The notes: generated by a model not told the origin, from the sequence alone. 64,000 bases of DNA from Callorhinus ursinus (GCF_003265705.1 NW_020312817.1:29711324-29775323); one strand, 5' to 3'; positions 20,440 to 33,470 are shown, counted from the first letter of the stretch. Numbers and translations are program-made.

Positions 20440-20830
20440 TGCCTCCGTTTATGAAAACTGAAACTCCAGTGATTCTCTTTTCTAGTTATCTGACCTAGAC
20501 TCTGCCAATCAAAATACATCTGTGCCAGATTTGAAGAGCTGAAAGGGAAGATCTATGCCCACGCCTACAAAATTCATGTCCTTGAACAGAAGTGGCTCGA
20601 TGGTAAGTTATTGTAATGCTGCCTGAATGAGGTTACAGAAATTTCATAGTAAGGCCACTTCTGTGGCTTGGATATGGTTGTTGCTCCTGGCGGCCCAGCC
20701 TCCAGCCTGGTTCTCCAGCCTTCTTGCAATTTGATGAGCCACCCGAATCCTTATCTCCTTCATTCAGAGTAGTATATTTTGCTCACACTTAAGAACCTGA
20801 TTAATACAATTGGCAAAACTATTTCACAGC
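20440..20830 (+). mobile_element. Ancient interspersed repeat, DNA-transposon-like
   Basis: 'ctgccaatcaaaatacatct' early and 'agcctccagcctggttctcc', 'tgatgagccacccgaatcc' and 'aagaacctgattaatacaa' late match a familiar old mammalian repeat 3' end. It contains an exon-like segment that I judged to be chance (see rejected items). Confidence 0.4.
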
Positions 20831-23199
20831 CCTGTTATTAATTACCAACTGGACCTCACATAGCCTTCCTTCTTTAAAACTTACCACCTATAGGAAAAGG
20901 TGGTTTTTTGAGCACTTCTCTTTGCCTGGGGTGCACTTTTCAGCAATCTTGCATTCCATTGTCAACCTAATATTACGTGTTCCATTTTTTTTTTAAATGT
21001 GTTTTCAGTCACTCTTCCCAGGTTGCTAAATTCCTATGCATCTCATTTTCTTTTATGTATGTTTCATGAGATGTGGGATGGTAGGAAAAGTAAATCCTAC
21101 ACTTAGGAACCGTAGTGAACTGAATTAACTTTTATTTTCCACATTTTCTTCCTGATCCATTTTTAAAATAATAATTGCTATATAAGTATACTTAAAAATT
21201 TATATATGTACATATATGTATATGTGTGTGTGTGTGGGTATATGTGTATGTGATCTATAGATCGCTTAAAGAATTTCTAACTGAATGATGATGTTAGGAA
21301 ACAAGTGGAGACCTTGGTATCACATCATATCGCACCGATATGCCGTTCTTTACCATTGTGATCAATGTAGTCATGTTGCTTTCAAGCTGCATTCATTGTC
21401 CATCAGCAAAGTAAACATTCCGTTCTAATTTCCACCACATAGCTCCTCATCTGCTTTCAACTGAGATCATTTACAGTGTGTACAGTGTGTTTATTCTCTT
21501 TTGTGTTTTGTTTGCCTAAATACCTGTTTGAGATGGAATCATGAAGATTATGATGGTGTCTGTTTACTGTGGTGAATATGATATTTCCTGATTTTCAGGC
21601 CTCCGATGAAATCATTACCTAGCTTTATTCAGTGTAGTGGTCCATTTATATTTTGAAATCATATGCTGCCAAAAAGCTTCAATAAAATAAACGTTTTGTT
21701 AACTAGACTGTACTTTGAATGTAGCTAGGTCCATTGTAAGTGGATGTACTTAAAGCTACTAAAAGGAATCTATACATTTGAATACAAAATTGTCAGCACA
21801 TCGCATACGTTTGAATACAAAATTGTCAGCACATTGCAGATGCCCAATCATAATCTTGTGTGATTGACGTTCTTTCTTTCCAGCCCTACCCCCACCAAAA
21901 AAAAAAAAAAATCCCTCTAATTTATCTGTTTCTTAAAATTGTCAGTGCCTGGGTCCTCTTAAGATAGGGCACACCTGTGTATGTCTCTAGCCACTGAATT
22001 TTCCAGTTGCCTCAACATTACATTCCCCAATACTGCCTTGAAGGCTTTCTCTGTTTCTATTTCCTTTACCTTTGCTGGTTTTCTTCTGGTGAACTAACAT
22101 TTTTCAGGAACTCTTTTTTCAATTTACTTTAAACTTCTGACTACTCTCTGAGTTTTCCTGCTTCTCTTTAAACTTGAGTCAAGCTGTCAACACCACTTAT
22201 TGAATGCCTGCTGTGAAGAGATACAAAAGGAATCAAGGCAACATTATCTTTCCTGGAAGACTGTAAAATCTACTTGGTGAGACAGAACATATATTTCCAT
22301 TGAAAGCATCTAAAACACTCCAAAATGGCCTGAAATAAGCATATATTAATTTAGCAGAACACCTATATGTATTCTAAAAGAATGCAGTTTTATTTAGTAC
22401 TATGCAAGATTGATTAAGAAATCTCTTCTAGATCTGAGTTTTGAGTTTCAAGCCTATGAGACATCATGCCTCCTTTTATAACAAATATTTTATGATAACT
22501 TTTTACTGTCTCAAAATGAAATTAATAGATGATAAAATCTAACAATATACATATTTCAAAGAAATTAATATAATGCCTAATCTGCAACATAAAGGAGAAT
22601 AAAGTAAAAATAATTTATAGTCAAATAATATATATTTCAAAATATAACTCATCAGCACATGTATGCTTAGAAAACAAAATGTTGTAGAGTCAAATGCTGG
22701 TCCTGTATGTGACAACTGCAAATGTGTTGATAACTCGAAAATCAGGAGGCATGGCTGCCAGAAGGGTGGATTTCCAGAGTGGTGACTGACTCTTGGTCAA
22801 GTTCCAAAGGAAAACAAATCTTCCCTTAGCTTATATGTGGGTTACACTCATGAAAAAATCATTGTGTATTAGAACCGTATAAAACCATTTTGTTTCCTAT
22901 TTGGAAAAGGGTTAAAATCTGGTCTCAAATAATTAGAAGCAGACTTCTCATTTATATGAAGAACCAGTGGCTATTCAAATATGGTGAAAATTTGGAACAG
23001 TTCTTTGTTGTGCAAGATTGTCCTCACACTGACAGATGTCTAATATCTTCCTGCTCACCACCCTGTCCAGTCATGTGACAACTGCATGTGTCTCCACATA
23101 TTTGCCAAAGCATCTTCTGGGTATGGCACTACCTCCATTGAGAATAACTGGAAGTGGAAGAGAAGGTAGATCTTCAGTGAGAAATGGGCCAACCATTTC
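20831..23199. other. Non-coding, with small tandem repeats
   Basis: AT-rich and without a gene. It contains a TA/TG-rich microsatellite (about 21200-21251) and a 33-bp tandem duplication (21777-21839). Nothing else is assignable. Confidence 0.55.
21777..21839. repeat. 33-bp tandem duplication
   Basis: TTTGAATACAAAATTGTCAG starts at 21777 and 21810. The copies share about 30 bp with one C/T difference. Confidence 0.9.
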
Positions 23200-23675
23200 A
23201 GCACCTTCTTTCCATCCCTTGGTTCTTAAGCCTTGTTCATGTCAAAACCACATGGAGAAACTTCTGATTTAACTAGTTAATACACTTAACACATACTTAC
23301 ATAGTGCTTTCTATACCTGAAATTGTTATAAACACTCTACCTATGTTGCCTCATTTAATCCACTTAATAACCCTTTAAGGTAGACACTATTAGTACAAAT
23401 TACAGATTGAGAAACTCAGATATTGAGAGGTTAAGTGATTTGTGCAGGTCACACAGCTAATAAATATAGAAGCTAAGATTCAAATATACGTATTTTGGTT
23501 TCAGAGTAATGGTAAGTAATATATTATTCAGTGGACCTATAGATCCCATCCTCAATGGTTTTGATTCAGTAAATCTGGTGTAAGGACAGAGAAATCTGTA
23601 TGTATTTGAATAAGACTTTCACATATAGTGAGAAAGGCACTGACTGGTATTTGGAAACCACAGTACTATAGCACA
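23200..23675. mobile_element. MIR fossil flanked by MER5-like segments
   Basis: About 23285-23490 is a well-preserved reverse-strand MIR ('gagaggttaagtgatttgtg', 'caggtcacacagctaataaa'). The flanks at 23204-23265 and 23500-23675 ('ttgattcagtaaatctggtg', 'ggaaaccacagtacta') resemble a MER5-type hAT element that the MIR would interrupt. The MIR call is firm. The MER5 call is moderate. Confidence 0.65.
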
Positions 23676-24619
23676 GCTCAATTGGGAGTGACAGGAAGGA
23701 GACATATTATTAGAGTCAAATCTTTGTGTTAGAGTATAATGAGAAAGCAAGAAAAACCGTGAGTGGGGGACTATCCATGCAAAACCTTAGAGGCCAGGCT
23801 AATACACATCACTTTTGTAAAATGGTCAGTAGGGAGCTATGTATTGTTCAATAGAATGAAATCTATTGAAAGCACAGCATCAGAGGAGGAGCATAAACAT
23901 AAAAATGTTATAAGCATAACATTCAGCAAACACATAAAGATAATAAATCTGCAGTTGGAGAAGGTACAAGGTTGTATGCATGATGTGAAAAACAATAGTT
24001 TCATCTAACTAGCTATTGAATAGCTTTTAGTTGTGAGGCTTACAAACCAATTAGATAATTGTGGGATCATTGATAGAAGGCACTGGGATTTAGAAAGTAC
24101 CTTTCAGAGCATTAAGTCTGGAGACCACAAACCCAAACACCTCTAGGATCAGGCAGATAATGAAAGAGAATACTTCTAAGACAATGGGGAAGAGTAGGGA
24201 GGATGTTAAACTCGAATGTGCATAGAGGGCAGCAGTTACTACTGGTATAACTATATTAGCAGATACTCTGACTTTTTTAAAGAGAGGCCAGACATTCAGA
24301 TTTTTAATCAAGTAATCCACATTTTACCATGTTATGCTCAAATATATTTTAGAAGTTTTATCAAGTAATTTGTTGAAATCTGGCTATATTTTATTTTTTC
24401 ACTTCTCCTAGTTTTTATAATGTCTCAAAAATGACTGATAGTGACTATAAAAAAATATAGGGACTTTAAAGTGTTGCTGGACGCCCTTTTACTAATTCCT
24501 CCCCTATGACAGTTTGCAATTACAAAACAAAACAAAATACTGGCTGTTTCACTTACAGTGATCCTTGCACTCATAATGACTGGTAGTTATAAATTACACA
24601 TTCTAGGAGTCATGAAAGA
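23676..24619. other. Non-coding, unassigned stretch
   Basis: Unique-looking AT-rich DNA. The small frames of 76-81 codons have no motif. Confidence 0.5.
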
Positions 24620-24790
24620 TTAAGCCCAGTCCCATATCTTCCACTTATTAGGTACACTACCTTCACCAATTCACTTAAACTTCTGTGCCTACCCTGTAAA
24701 CTGGATATTACAATTCCCAATCGTATTTCTCACTGGGTTGCTATAAAAATCAAATGTACATCAAACATATTGAATGCTTCAAAAATGCCA
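24620..24790 (+). mobile_element. MIR SINE fossil
   Basis: 'ccacttattaggtacactac', 'cttctgtgcctaccctgtaa' and 'ggttgctataaaaatcaaat' match a plus-strand MIR 3' half. Confidence 0.6.
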
Positions 24791-24939
24791 TACAGTGGAT
24801 TGAAAATTAGGGGAATACAGTCAGTTAGTGATTGGTTTTCTAACCTTGAATTGAGATTGATCCAGAGCTGATAGAAATGTAACGTGAACCACATTTTTAA
24901 CTAAATATTCTAGAGTCTGCCTTGAAAAAGGAACAGGTA

Positions 24940-25165
24940 AAATTAATTTTAATATAATTTATTTAATTCAGTATATACAAAATATTACCATGTCAACATA
25001 CAATCAATATAAAAATAATCATTGAGATATTTTACATATACTTTTATGCCAGATCATTGATATATGATGTGTATTTTATACTTACAGCATGTTTCAGTTT
25101 GTGTTAGTCACATGTCAAGTGCTTGATAGTCACAAGTGGTAGTGGCTACCATATTGGATAGCACA
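24940..25165. mobile_element. Ancient repeat, family uncertain
   Basis: AT-rich core ending 'ggtagtggctaccatattgg' then 'atagcacagatc', a common ending of an old mammalian non-autonomous DNA element. No coding content. Confidence 0.4.
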
Positions 25166-26623
25166 GATCAAGATAATGACTAAGGTCCCCTTCAACTCTT
25201 AACTTTGATACATGTATCATTATATATCTCATCATGCCTTAGTCTTTTTAAATGGCTAAAGCTTAAATCTACTTCATGGTGAATTAAATAAGGTCCTTAG
25301 CATTTTTTTAATTAGGAATTGAAATGATCTAGCAAAATTATTCTTTTCTAATTCCATAGTAAGGAGAAGATACCAAGAATTAAAGTACATAAACAATGTC
25401 TTTTGATATACTTAAAACTAACATAGTCAAATTTTTATTCAACAGAAAACTTATTCAGCATTTTCATTGTTTAGAAGGGACATATACAATTTCACTCATG
25501 TAAGCTGCTTGCTATATTTGTTGTCAAGTCAACTGAATGCCAGACCTATAATTGAATTTTGAAATCATCAATCTGCTCTAGGAGATATCCACCACAACAC
25601 TGGTGTAAAGAATTTGTGTAGTGCAGATAAATCTATCAATATGATGATGAAGAAAAAAGATGCATGGGAAATCTTCCCATTTTTGTTCAGGTACACTGAA
25701 ATATTGTCTTCCTTTTTGAACATCTTGTGGGAATTTCTTAGAGGACACAGTGGACTCTCATCAGATTCTTTAGAACAGAACCTTAACTCTAAGTGCAGGC
25801 AGTGACTTAGTTATTAATTCAACACTTCAGCTTTCAGCCTGAAAAGTAAGATGGAACTTTCTAATGCCTGGAAGGAATGATACCAGAGATTTCCCTTTGG
25901 TCTCCTTTAGGGGAAATTCTTAAACCTACAAACATTATATTTGTGTTATTAACAGTGCTCTAAATTCAACTTGTCATGTGTAGAATGCTGCAGGACTACA
26001 GCATTGCACTAATCCAGAGAGCACCATTTACATTTTATTGTATGGAGTCCATGGCCAAAAGGGATATAGCTGAGTGTTTGCAACTTGGCAACCTTAATGG
26101 ACTATATTTCTTCCAAAAACATCTAAACATGTCTTAAGATTAATCAATGCAAGTTATTCAGTTTAACCATCACTTATACATATTTCCTTCCTGTAAATCT
26201 CCATGTACACATATATAACCATTTCTTTGCATTTCCTATTTTTCCATCTGAGAGCCCTCTTTCATTATGTAGCAAAAAGCTCCCACTCATTATCCTCTAC
26301 AGCTGATTAAAATGACAATGAAACATCTTTCTTTTCCCTGCAGATGCTGTTTCAAATATAAATATCAGAAAAAAAATAGCTGGAGGTAAATTATCCATAA
26401 AATGACACTTCCTAGCTAATCACATATTTACAAATTTTATACTGTTTCTATTACAAATAAATGAAGCAATCTTGTAGAAATTATTTTGTGTATTCTACCA
26501 AAGAAAACATAAACTTCACTTTAATTATCACTATTATTAGCATTACTAAAATCAGAATATCACTTAATTTTATAAATTATGTATGTTTTCTTTGTATATG
26601 TACCATAAAATATGATTCAAGTG

Positions 26624-26672
<49 letters not shown>

Positions 26673-27139
26673 GGGTGTAGCCTACCATTAGTCTAAAAAA
26701 ACCATAATTAATTCAAAGTTGAAAATCTTGCCCAAAGTTGTGCAAGGAAACAATAGCAAAGTTAAGGATCTAGATTACATCTAAAATTTACATTAAGAAA
26801 GCCTCACTTCTTAGAATGTGAAAATTCTTTAATAAAAGCCATACATGAGTACAAGAAAGCAAGGAAGAAGACAGAACAAAAAAGAAAAGAGATGATATTC
26901 AAGCAAGAAATTTCAGGGTGGTGTTTAGATTTAGTATTTTCTGTCAAGCTTTATCCTTAAATATTTTTGCTCCTTAAGAGAAAGAACTAGGCAGCATGTG
27001 CACATCCAAGCCCTTGACTTCTTTTCACAGTGTTGGTTTTGTACTAGTGATAATGATACATGCCCACTGCATAAAGAGAATTAAGAGACTTACAACAGTA
27101 AAAAAAGTGCAAAGTGTCTGGGAGGATATTTGAAAAATA
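25166..27139. other. Non-coding, with TG microsatellite
   Basis: No gene or clear repeat family. A (TG)22-type microsatellite lies at about 26625-26669. Confidence 0.5.
26625..26669. repeat. (TG)n microsatellite
   Basis: About 45 bp of uninterrupted TG repeats. Confidence 0.97.
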
Positions 27140-29160
27140 AATGATGCTCCAAGCAAACTAGAATAGAGGGAATTTGCTCAACTTAATAAAGAACATCTAC
27201 AAATACCTACAGCTAACCTCATACTTAATGGTGAGAAAATTTAAGCTTTACTGCTAGTATCAGGAACAAGGCAAAGATGTCCCTTCTCATGACTTTTTCA
27301 ACATCATACTGGAAGTCCTACCCAATGCAATAAGACAAGGAAAGGAAATAAAAGGTATACATATTGGGAAAGAAGAAATAAAATTTTTTTTGTAAATGAC
27401 ATTATCACCTAAGTAGAAAATCCAAAATAGGCAAAAAAATTATTGTAACTCATAGAAGCTTTGTAGAAGCTTGCAAAATACAAGACTAATATACAAAAGT
27501 CACTCACCTTCCTGTATGCCAGCAGTGAACAAGTGGAATTTGAAATTAAAAACACATTAGCATTTATATTAGCACCCAAACAAATAAAATACATAAGTCT
27601 AAATCTAACAAAAGATGTATAATAGCTATATGAGGAAAATTATAACTTTAAAAAAAAAGATTTTATTTATTTGAGAGAGAGGGCACAAGCAGGGGTGAGG
27701 GGCAGAGGGAGAGGGAGAAGCAGACTCAGGGCTCGATACCAGGATCAAGAGATCATGACCTGAGCTGAAGGCAGACCTTAACTGACTAAGCCACCCAGGT
27801 GCCCCAAAAGTTATAACTTTCTAATGAAAGAAATAAAAGAGTAAATAAATGGAGAGATATTCCATATTCATGAATAGGAAGGTTCAGTATTGTCAAGATG
27901 TTAGTTCTTCCAAACGTGATATAGATTTAATGCAATCTGAATCAAAATCCCAGCAACTTATTTTGTGGATATTGATGAATTGATTCTAAGTTTATTTGGA
28001 GAAGCAAAAGACCCAGAATAGCCAACACAATATTGAAGAGGAAGAATAACTTCAGAGGACTTACACTACCCAACTTCAAGACTTACTGTAAAGCTGGTAA
28101 TCCAGATGGTCGGTATTGGTGAAAGAATAGATGAACAGATCAATGGAACAGAAGAGAGAACCCAGAAATGCACCCACATAAATATAGTCAATTGATCTTT
28201 GACAAAAGATCAAAAGCAATACATTAGAGCAAAGATAGTCTTTTCGACAAATTGTGCTAGAAAAACTAGACATCCACATGTAAAAAAAAAAGCTAATCTA
28301 GAGACTGTATACCATTCACAAAAATAAACTCAAAATGGATCACAGACCTAAATGTAAAGTGAAACACTGTAACATTTCTAGACAGTAACATAGGAGAAAA
28401 CCTATATAACCCTGAGTATAATGGTTATTTTTTAGATATGATATAGTACACAATCCATAAAAGAAATAATTGATAAGGTAGACTTCATTAAAATCTAAAA
28501 CTTCTGCTCTGAGAAAGGCAATATCAAAAGAATGAAAAGATAAAGCACTTGGAGAAAATATTTTCAAGAGACACATCTAATAAAGGACTGTTATCCATAT
28601 GTACAAAGAATTCTCAATAACAAGAATGTGAACAACAACCTGATTTAAAAATGGGCAAAAGTCCTAAACAGACATTTGGCCAAAGAAGATATACAGATGG
28701 CAAGTTAGAATATGAGGAGACATTTAACATCACATGTCATCAGGAAAGCGCAAATTAAAACAGTAATGAGGTACCACAACACACCTTTTAGAATGACCAA
28801 AATCCCAAACACTGACCACACCAAATGCTGGCAAGGATGTGAAGCAACAGGAACTTCATTCATTGCTCTTGAAAATGCAAAGTGGTACAGCCATTTGGAA
28901 GACAGTATCTTACAAAACTATACATAGTCTTATCATACAATCCAGCAGCTGTGCTCCTTGATATTAAACCAAGTGAATTGAAAACATGTCCACACAAAAA
29001 CCTGAACACGGATGTTAATAGCAGAATTATTCATAACAGCCAAAACTTGAAAGCAGCCAATATGTCCTTGATAGGTGAGTGGATAAACTGTGGTACATCC
29101 AGACAGTGGAATATTATTATTATTCAGCACTAAAAAGAAATAAGATATCAAGCCATGAAA
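27140..29160 (+). mobile_element. Old LINE-1 ORF2 fragment, plus strand
   Basis: It starts in the reverse-transcriptase region ('gctccaagcaaactagaata') and runs through the RT core ('caggaacaaggcaaagatgt'), the 'gatcaatggaacagaagaga' segment, and the C-terminal region ('gctggcaaggatgtgaagca'). It stops close to the end of ORF2 ('caagccatgaaa'). Frames are broken by many stops and indels. The surviving pieces at 28712-29133 are ORF2 C-terminal fossils. A reverse SINE is inserted at 27650-27805. It abuts an opposite-strand LINE-1. Confidence 0.9.
27650..27805 (-). mobile_element. SINEC: Carnivore SINE, reverse strand
   Basis: On plus: A-tail/T-run side first, then GAGAGAGAGGGCACAAGCAG, then 'taagccacccaggtgcccc'. 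AAAATTATAACTTT and AAAAGTTATAACTTT flank it (27636-27649, 27806-27820). It is inserted in the old LINE-1. Confidence 0.94.
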
Positions 29161-30670
29161 TAATATGTGACAAAGACTCCTTTCTTAATGTCTTGGCTAT
29201 TGTGAATAATGCTGTAATGAACCTGGGGGAGCAGATCTCCCTTTAGGATAGTGATTTTATTTCCTTCAGATATATGCCCATAAAACAGGAATGCTGGATC
29301 ATATGGTAGTTCTATTTTTAATTTCTTGAGGAACATCCATACTGATTTCCACAGTGATTGTACCCATTTATATCCCCAACAACAGAGCAAAAGTGTTCCC
29401 TTGTCTCTACATCCTCTTGAACATTGGTTATCTCTTGTCTTTTTTATAACAGCCATTCTAAAAGGCGCGCAGTGATAGCTCATGGTGGCTTTGATTTGCA
29501 ATTTCCTTAATGGTTAGTGATAATGAACATCTTTTCATGTACTTGTTGCCCCCCCCCCATTTGTATGTCTTCTTTGGAAAAGTGTCTACTCAATTCTTCT
29601 GCCAGCTTTTAAATCAGATTGTTTGTGGTTTTTTGATTTTGAGTTGTTGAGTTCCATATATACTTTGGATAGTAACCCCTCATCAGATATATAGTTTCCA
29701 AATATGTTCTCCCACTTAGTAGCTTACTTTTCCATTTTGTTGACATTTCTTTTACTGTGCAGAATTTTTTTAGTTTGACGTAGTCCCACTTACTCATTTT
29801 TGCTTTTCTTGCTTTGCTTTGGGTGCCATATCCAGAAATGTGAAGGAATATTTTCCCTATATTTTCTTCTAGGAGTTTTATAGTTTTATATTTAAGACTT
29901 GTATATTAAGTCTTTAATCCCATTTTGAGTTAATTTTTGTGAGTGCTGTAAGAAATGGGCCCAATTTTATTCTTTTGCATGTGAATATCCAGTTTTCCCA
30001 ACACCATTTGTTGAAGAGGCTATCCTCCCCCCTCAACCACCAACCTTTGTCAGATTAGTTGACAGTGTATGTGTAGGTTTATTTCTACGCTCTTAATCCT
30101 GTTCCATTGATCTATGTCTCTGTTTTTATGCTAGTACCATGCTGTTATGATTACTATAGCTTTGTAATATAGTTTGAAATTAGTGTGATACCTTCAGCTT
30201 TGCTCTTTCTCAAGATTGCTTTCGCTACTGGGGCCTTTAGTAGTTCCATTGGCATTTTATGATTGTTGTTTTTTCCTATTTCAATGAAAAATGTCATTGG
30301 AATTTTGATCAAGATTGCATTGAATGTATAGATTACTTTGGGTAGAATGGACATTTTAACAATGTGAATTTGCTCCATCCATGGACATAGAATATCTTTC
30401 CATTTATTTATGTCTTCTTCAGTTTTTTTCTTCGGTGTTTTATAGTTTTCAGTGTATAGATCCTTCACCTCCTTGGTTAAATTTATTCCAAAATATTTTA
30501 TTGTTTTTTGGTGCTATTGTAAATGGGATGGTTTTCTTTATTTCTCTTTCAGATAGTGTGTTGTTAATGTGTAGAAATGCAATGGATTTTGTATGTTTAT
30601 TTTATGGCCTTACTTTACCAAATTCATTAATCATTTTTAACAGTTTTTTGGTGGATTCTTTAGGGTTTCC

Positions 30671-30726
30671 TATATATATGTGTGTGTGTGTGTATATATA
30701 TATGCACATATATATATATATATATA
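30671..30726. repeat. TA/TG microsatellite
   Basis: Alternating TATATA, TGTGTG and TATATA blocks within the reverse LINE-1. Confidence 0.9.
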
Positions 30727-31695
30727 AATGATCATGTCATCTGCAGAGATCGTTTTCTGATTTGGAAACCTTTTCTTGCCTAATTGCTCGGGCTATGACT
30801 TAACAATACCATATTGAATAGTTGTGAGAGTAGACACCCTTGTCTTGTTCCTGATTTTAGAGGAAAAGTTTAAACCTTTTGTCATTGAGTGTAATACTGG
30901 CTGTAAGTTTTTCATACATGGCCTTTATTATTTTGAATTATGTTCCTGTTATATCCATTTTTGAGAGCTTTTATTATGAAATGGTGTTGAATTTTGTCAA
31001 ACACTTTTTCTGTATCTCTTGAGAGGATCATACCATTTTTATCATTTGTTTTATTGATGTGGTGTATCATGTTTATTTATTTGCATATGTTGAACCCTTC
31101 TTGCATTCCAGGAATAAATCCCCCTTCATCATGTTGTATGTTTCTTTTAATATGAATAAAGTTAATTTGCTGATATTTTAAAAGAATTTTTGCATCCAAA
31201 TTTACAGGATTTGACCTGTAATTTCTTTTTTTGGTGCGTCCTTATCTGGCTTTGATTTCAGGGTAATGCTTAACTCATAAAATGGGTTTGGAAGTGTTCC
31301 CTCCTCTTCGATTTCTTGGAAGAACTTGAGAACAATTAACATTATTTCTTTATATGTTTGGTAGAAGTCACCAGTGAAACTACCTGGTCCTTGGCTTTTC
31401 TTTGTTAGGAGGCTCTTGATTATTGATGCAGTCTCCTTACTTGGAATTTGTCTGTCAGATTTTCTATTCATGATTCAGGTTATATGTTTCTAGAAATTTA
31501 TCCATTTCCTCTAGATTATCCAATGTGTTGGCATATAGTTGTTCATAATGGCCTCAGGGGATCCTTTACGTTTCTGTGGTATTGTAATGTCTCTTCTTTC
31601 ATGTATATTTTGTTTGAGTCCTCTCTGTTTTTCTCTGAGTTAGCCTTGCTATAAGTTTGTCACTTTTGCTTATCTCTTCAAAAAACCCAATTTTT

Positions 31696-31900
31696 GGAGC
31701 TCCTGGGTGGCTTAGTTCATTAAGCGGCTGCCTTTGGCTCAGGTCATGATCCCAGGATCCTGGGATCAAGCCCCACATTGGGCTCCCTGCTCAGCGGGGA
31801 GCCTGCTTCCCCCTCTGCCTGCAGCTACCCCTGCTTGTGCTCTCTCTCTCTCTCTCTCTGATTCTGTCAAATAAGTAAATAAGTAAAATCATTTAAAAAA
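31696..31900 (+). mobile_element. SINEC: Carnivore SINE inside the reverse L1
   Basis: Head 'ggagctcctgggtggcttag', full body, CT run (31840-31860) and a 'caaataagtaaataagtaaa' tail. It lies opposite in orientation to its host. Confidence 0.93.
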
Positions 31901-32490
31901 TTATTTTGTTGATTTTTTCCTATTTTTATAGTCTTTTTCATTTATTTCTACTCTGATCTGTTATTTCCTTCCTTCTGTTAACTTTGAGTTTTGTTTATTC
32001 TTGTTTTACTATTTCCTTGAAGTGTAAAGTTAGTTTATTTATTTGAGATCTTTCTTTTTCCTTAATTAAGTATTTGTTGCTATAAACTTTCCTCTTAGAA
32101 CTGCTTTTGCAATATCCCATAGGTTTTGGTGTGTTGTATTTCCATTTGCATTTGTTTCAAGGTATTTTTAATTGCCATTTTGATTTCTTTGACCCCTTGG
32201 TTGTTCAGGGGTTTGTTTAATTTCCACATATTTGTGAATTTTCCAGTTTTTCTCCTGTTATTGATGTCTAATTCATAACAATTCATAACAATCTCAAAAG
32301 TTATTTGATATCATTTTAATCTTCTTAAATTTTTTATGACTTGTTTTGTGGCTGAACATATGATCTATCCTGAAACATGTTCTGTGTGAGCTTGAGAAGA
32401 ATGTGTATTCTGGTGCTTTTGAATGGAATATTTTGTATTTATCTGTTAGGTCCATGTGGCCTATAGTGTTATTCAGGTATGCTGTTTCAT

Positions 32491-32666
32491 TATTTTTTTT
32501 TAAAGATTTATTTATTTAAGTGGGAGAGGGGCAGAGGGAAAGAGAGAGAGAATCTTAAGCAGACTTGCTGAGAATAGAGCCCAATGTGGGGCTCAACCCT
32601 GAGATCATGACCTGAGCTGAAAACCAGGAGTCGGGCACTTAGCCGACTGCACCACCCAGGCAGCCC
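32491..32666 (-). mobile_element. SINEC: Carnivore SINE, reverse strand
   Basis: The T-run, 'aaagatttatttatttaagt', GA-rich middle and 'ccacccaggcagccc' end are seen. TATGCTGTTTC and TATGCTGTGTC flank it (about 32479 and 32667). Confidence 0.92.
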
Positions 32667-32891
32667 TATGCTGTGTCCTTTTTGATTTTCTTTCTGGATA
32701 ATGTTAAAAATGGGATATCAAAGTCTCCCACTATTACTATATTTCTGTCTCCCTTCAATTCTGTTAATATTTGCTTTAAATACTTACTTAGGTTCTCTGA
32801 TGTTGGGTGCGTATAAATTTATTGTTGTTATATCCTCTATATGAATTGAACTCTTTGTCTCTTTTGACTGACTTTACCTGAAACTGATTTT

Positions 32892-32996
32892 TTTTAAAGA
32901 TTTTTATTTTTTATTTGACAGAGAGAGAGAGTACAAGCAGGGGGAGAGGCAGGCAGAGGGAGAGGGAAGAGAAGCCTCCCCACCCAGGCACCCCTG
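32892..32996 (-). mobile_element. SINEC: Carnivore SINE with large internal deletion
   Basis: Only about 105 bp: the T-run, GA-rich part and the last ~15 bp of the head ('cccacccaggcacccc'). The tRNA-like core is missing. CCTGAAACTGATTTT flanks it on both sides (32877-32891, 32997-33011) without mismatch, so both ends are the original insertion ends. Confidence 0.9.
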
Positions 32997-33470
32997 CCTG
33001 AAACTGATTTTAACTAAAATTTTGATTGAAAATTTATTTTAAATATAGCCACTCCTATTCTCTTTTGGTTATCATTTGCATGCAATATTTTTTTACATCC
33101 CTTTATTTTCATCCTATATGTGTTCCTAAAGATGATCTGATTCTGACATCACTAAAAGCTCCTAGTAAGCCTCTGATTATAAGATCAGCTGTTATGATGT
33201 AGAAAAAAATTGGGGCAGTAAGGAAAAAATCAGGTATATTTTCTTGCATATTTTGGGAAGCATGTGGAAAAAAGACAGTAAGATATAAAATAGTTGAGTA
33301 TTCATTAAATTGCTATTTTAGATGGTTTACACTGACATATAAAAAGCCCATAATAAAGAATTTTGAAAAAGGTTTGTTCCGTTCAGGTTTCTCAGAAGCC
33401 TCATATTTGTAAGTCTCTAAATAATGGAAGCATTGCATTGTGTGTGCCATTTATTAAAAATAAATTTGAG

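Larger units (their letters stand above)
29190..33129 (-). mobile_element. Old LINE-1 with most of ORF2, reverse strand
   Basis: Read on the minus strand, this covers ORF2 nearly end to end. From 33129 downward come the endonuclease part, then the RT entry with KSQGPGSFTGDFYQTYKE (minus frame in 31202-31471), the thumb-side segment at 30154-30468, and the C-terminal region with its cysteine-motif remnant at 29148-29501. Many stops and frameshifts split it. Three SINEs interrupt it (31696, 32491, 32892) and a TA/TG microsatellite sits at 30671-30726. There is no detectable ORF1 or poly(A) end. It meets the plus-strand LINE-1 at about 29160-29190. Confidence 0.92.

Noticed and set aside
20471..20610. 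Exon-like segment: TGATTCTCTTTTCTAG acceptor, then GATG/GTAAGT donor at about 20603
   Set aside because: All three frames carry a stop between the putative splice sites, and the segment lies within what looks like an ancient interspersed repeat. Splice-like signals of this quality arise by chance in 64 kb.
28712..29133. Two overlapping plus-strand frames as a small gene
   Set aside because: They are frameshifted pieces of the C-terminal end of an old LINE-1 ORF2.
29148..29501. 117-codon reverse frame as a separate gene
   Set aside because: Its sequence is the ORF2 C-terminal region of a decayed LINE-1, continuous with the other reverse fragments up to 33129.
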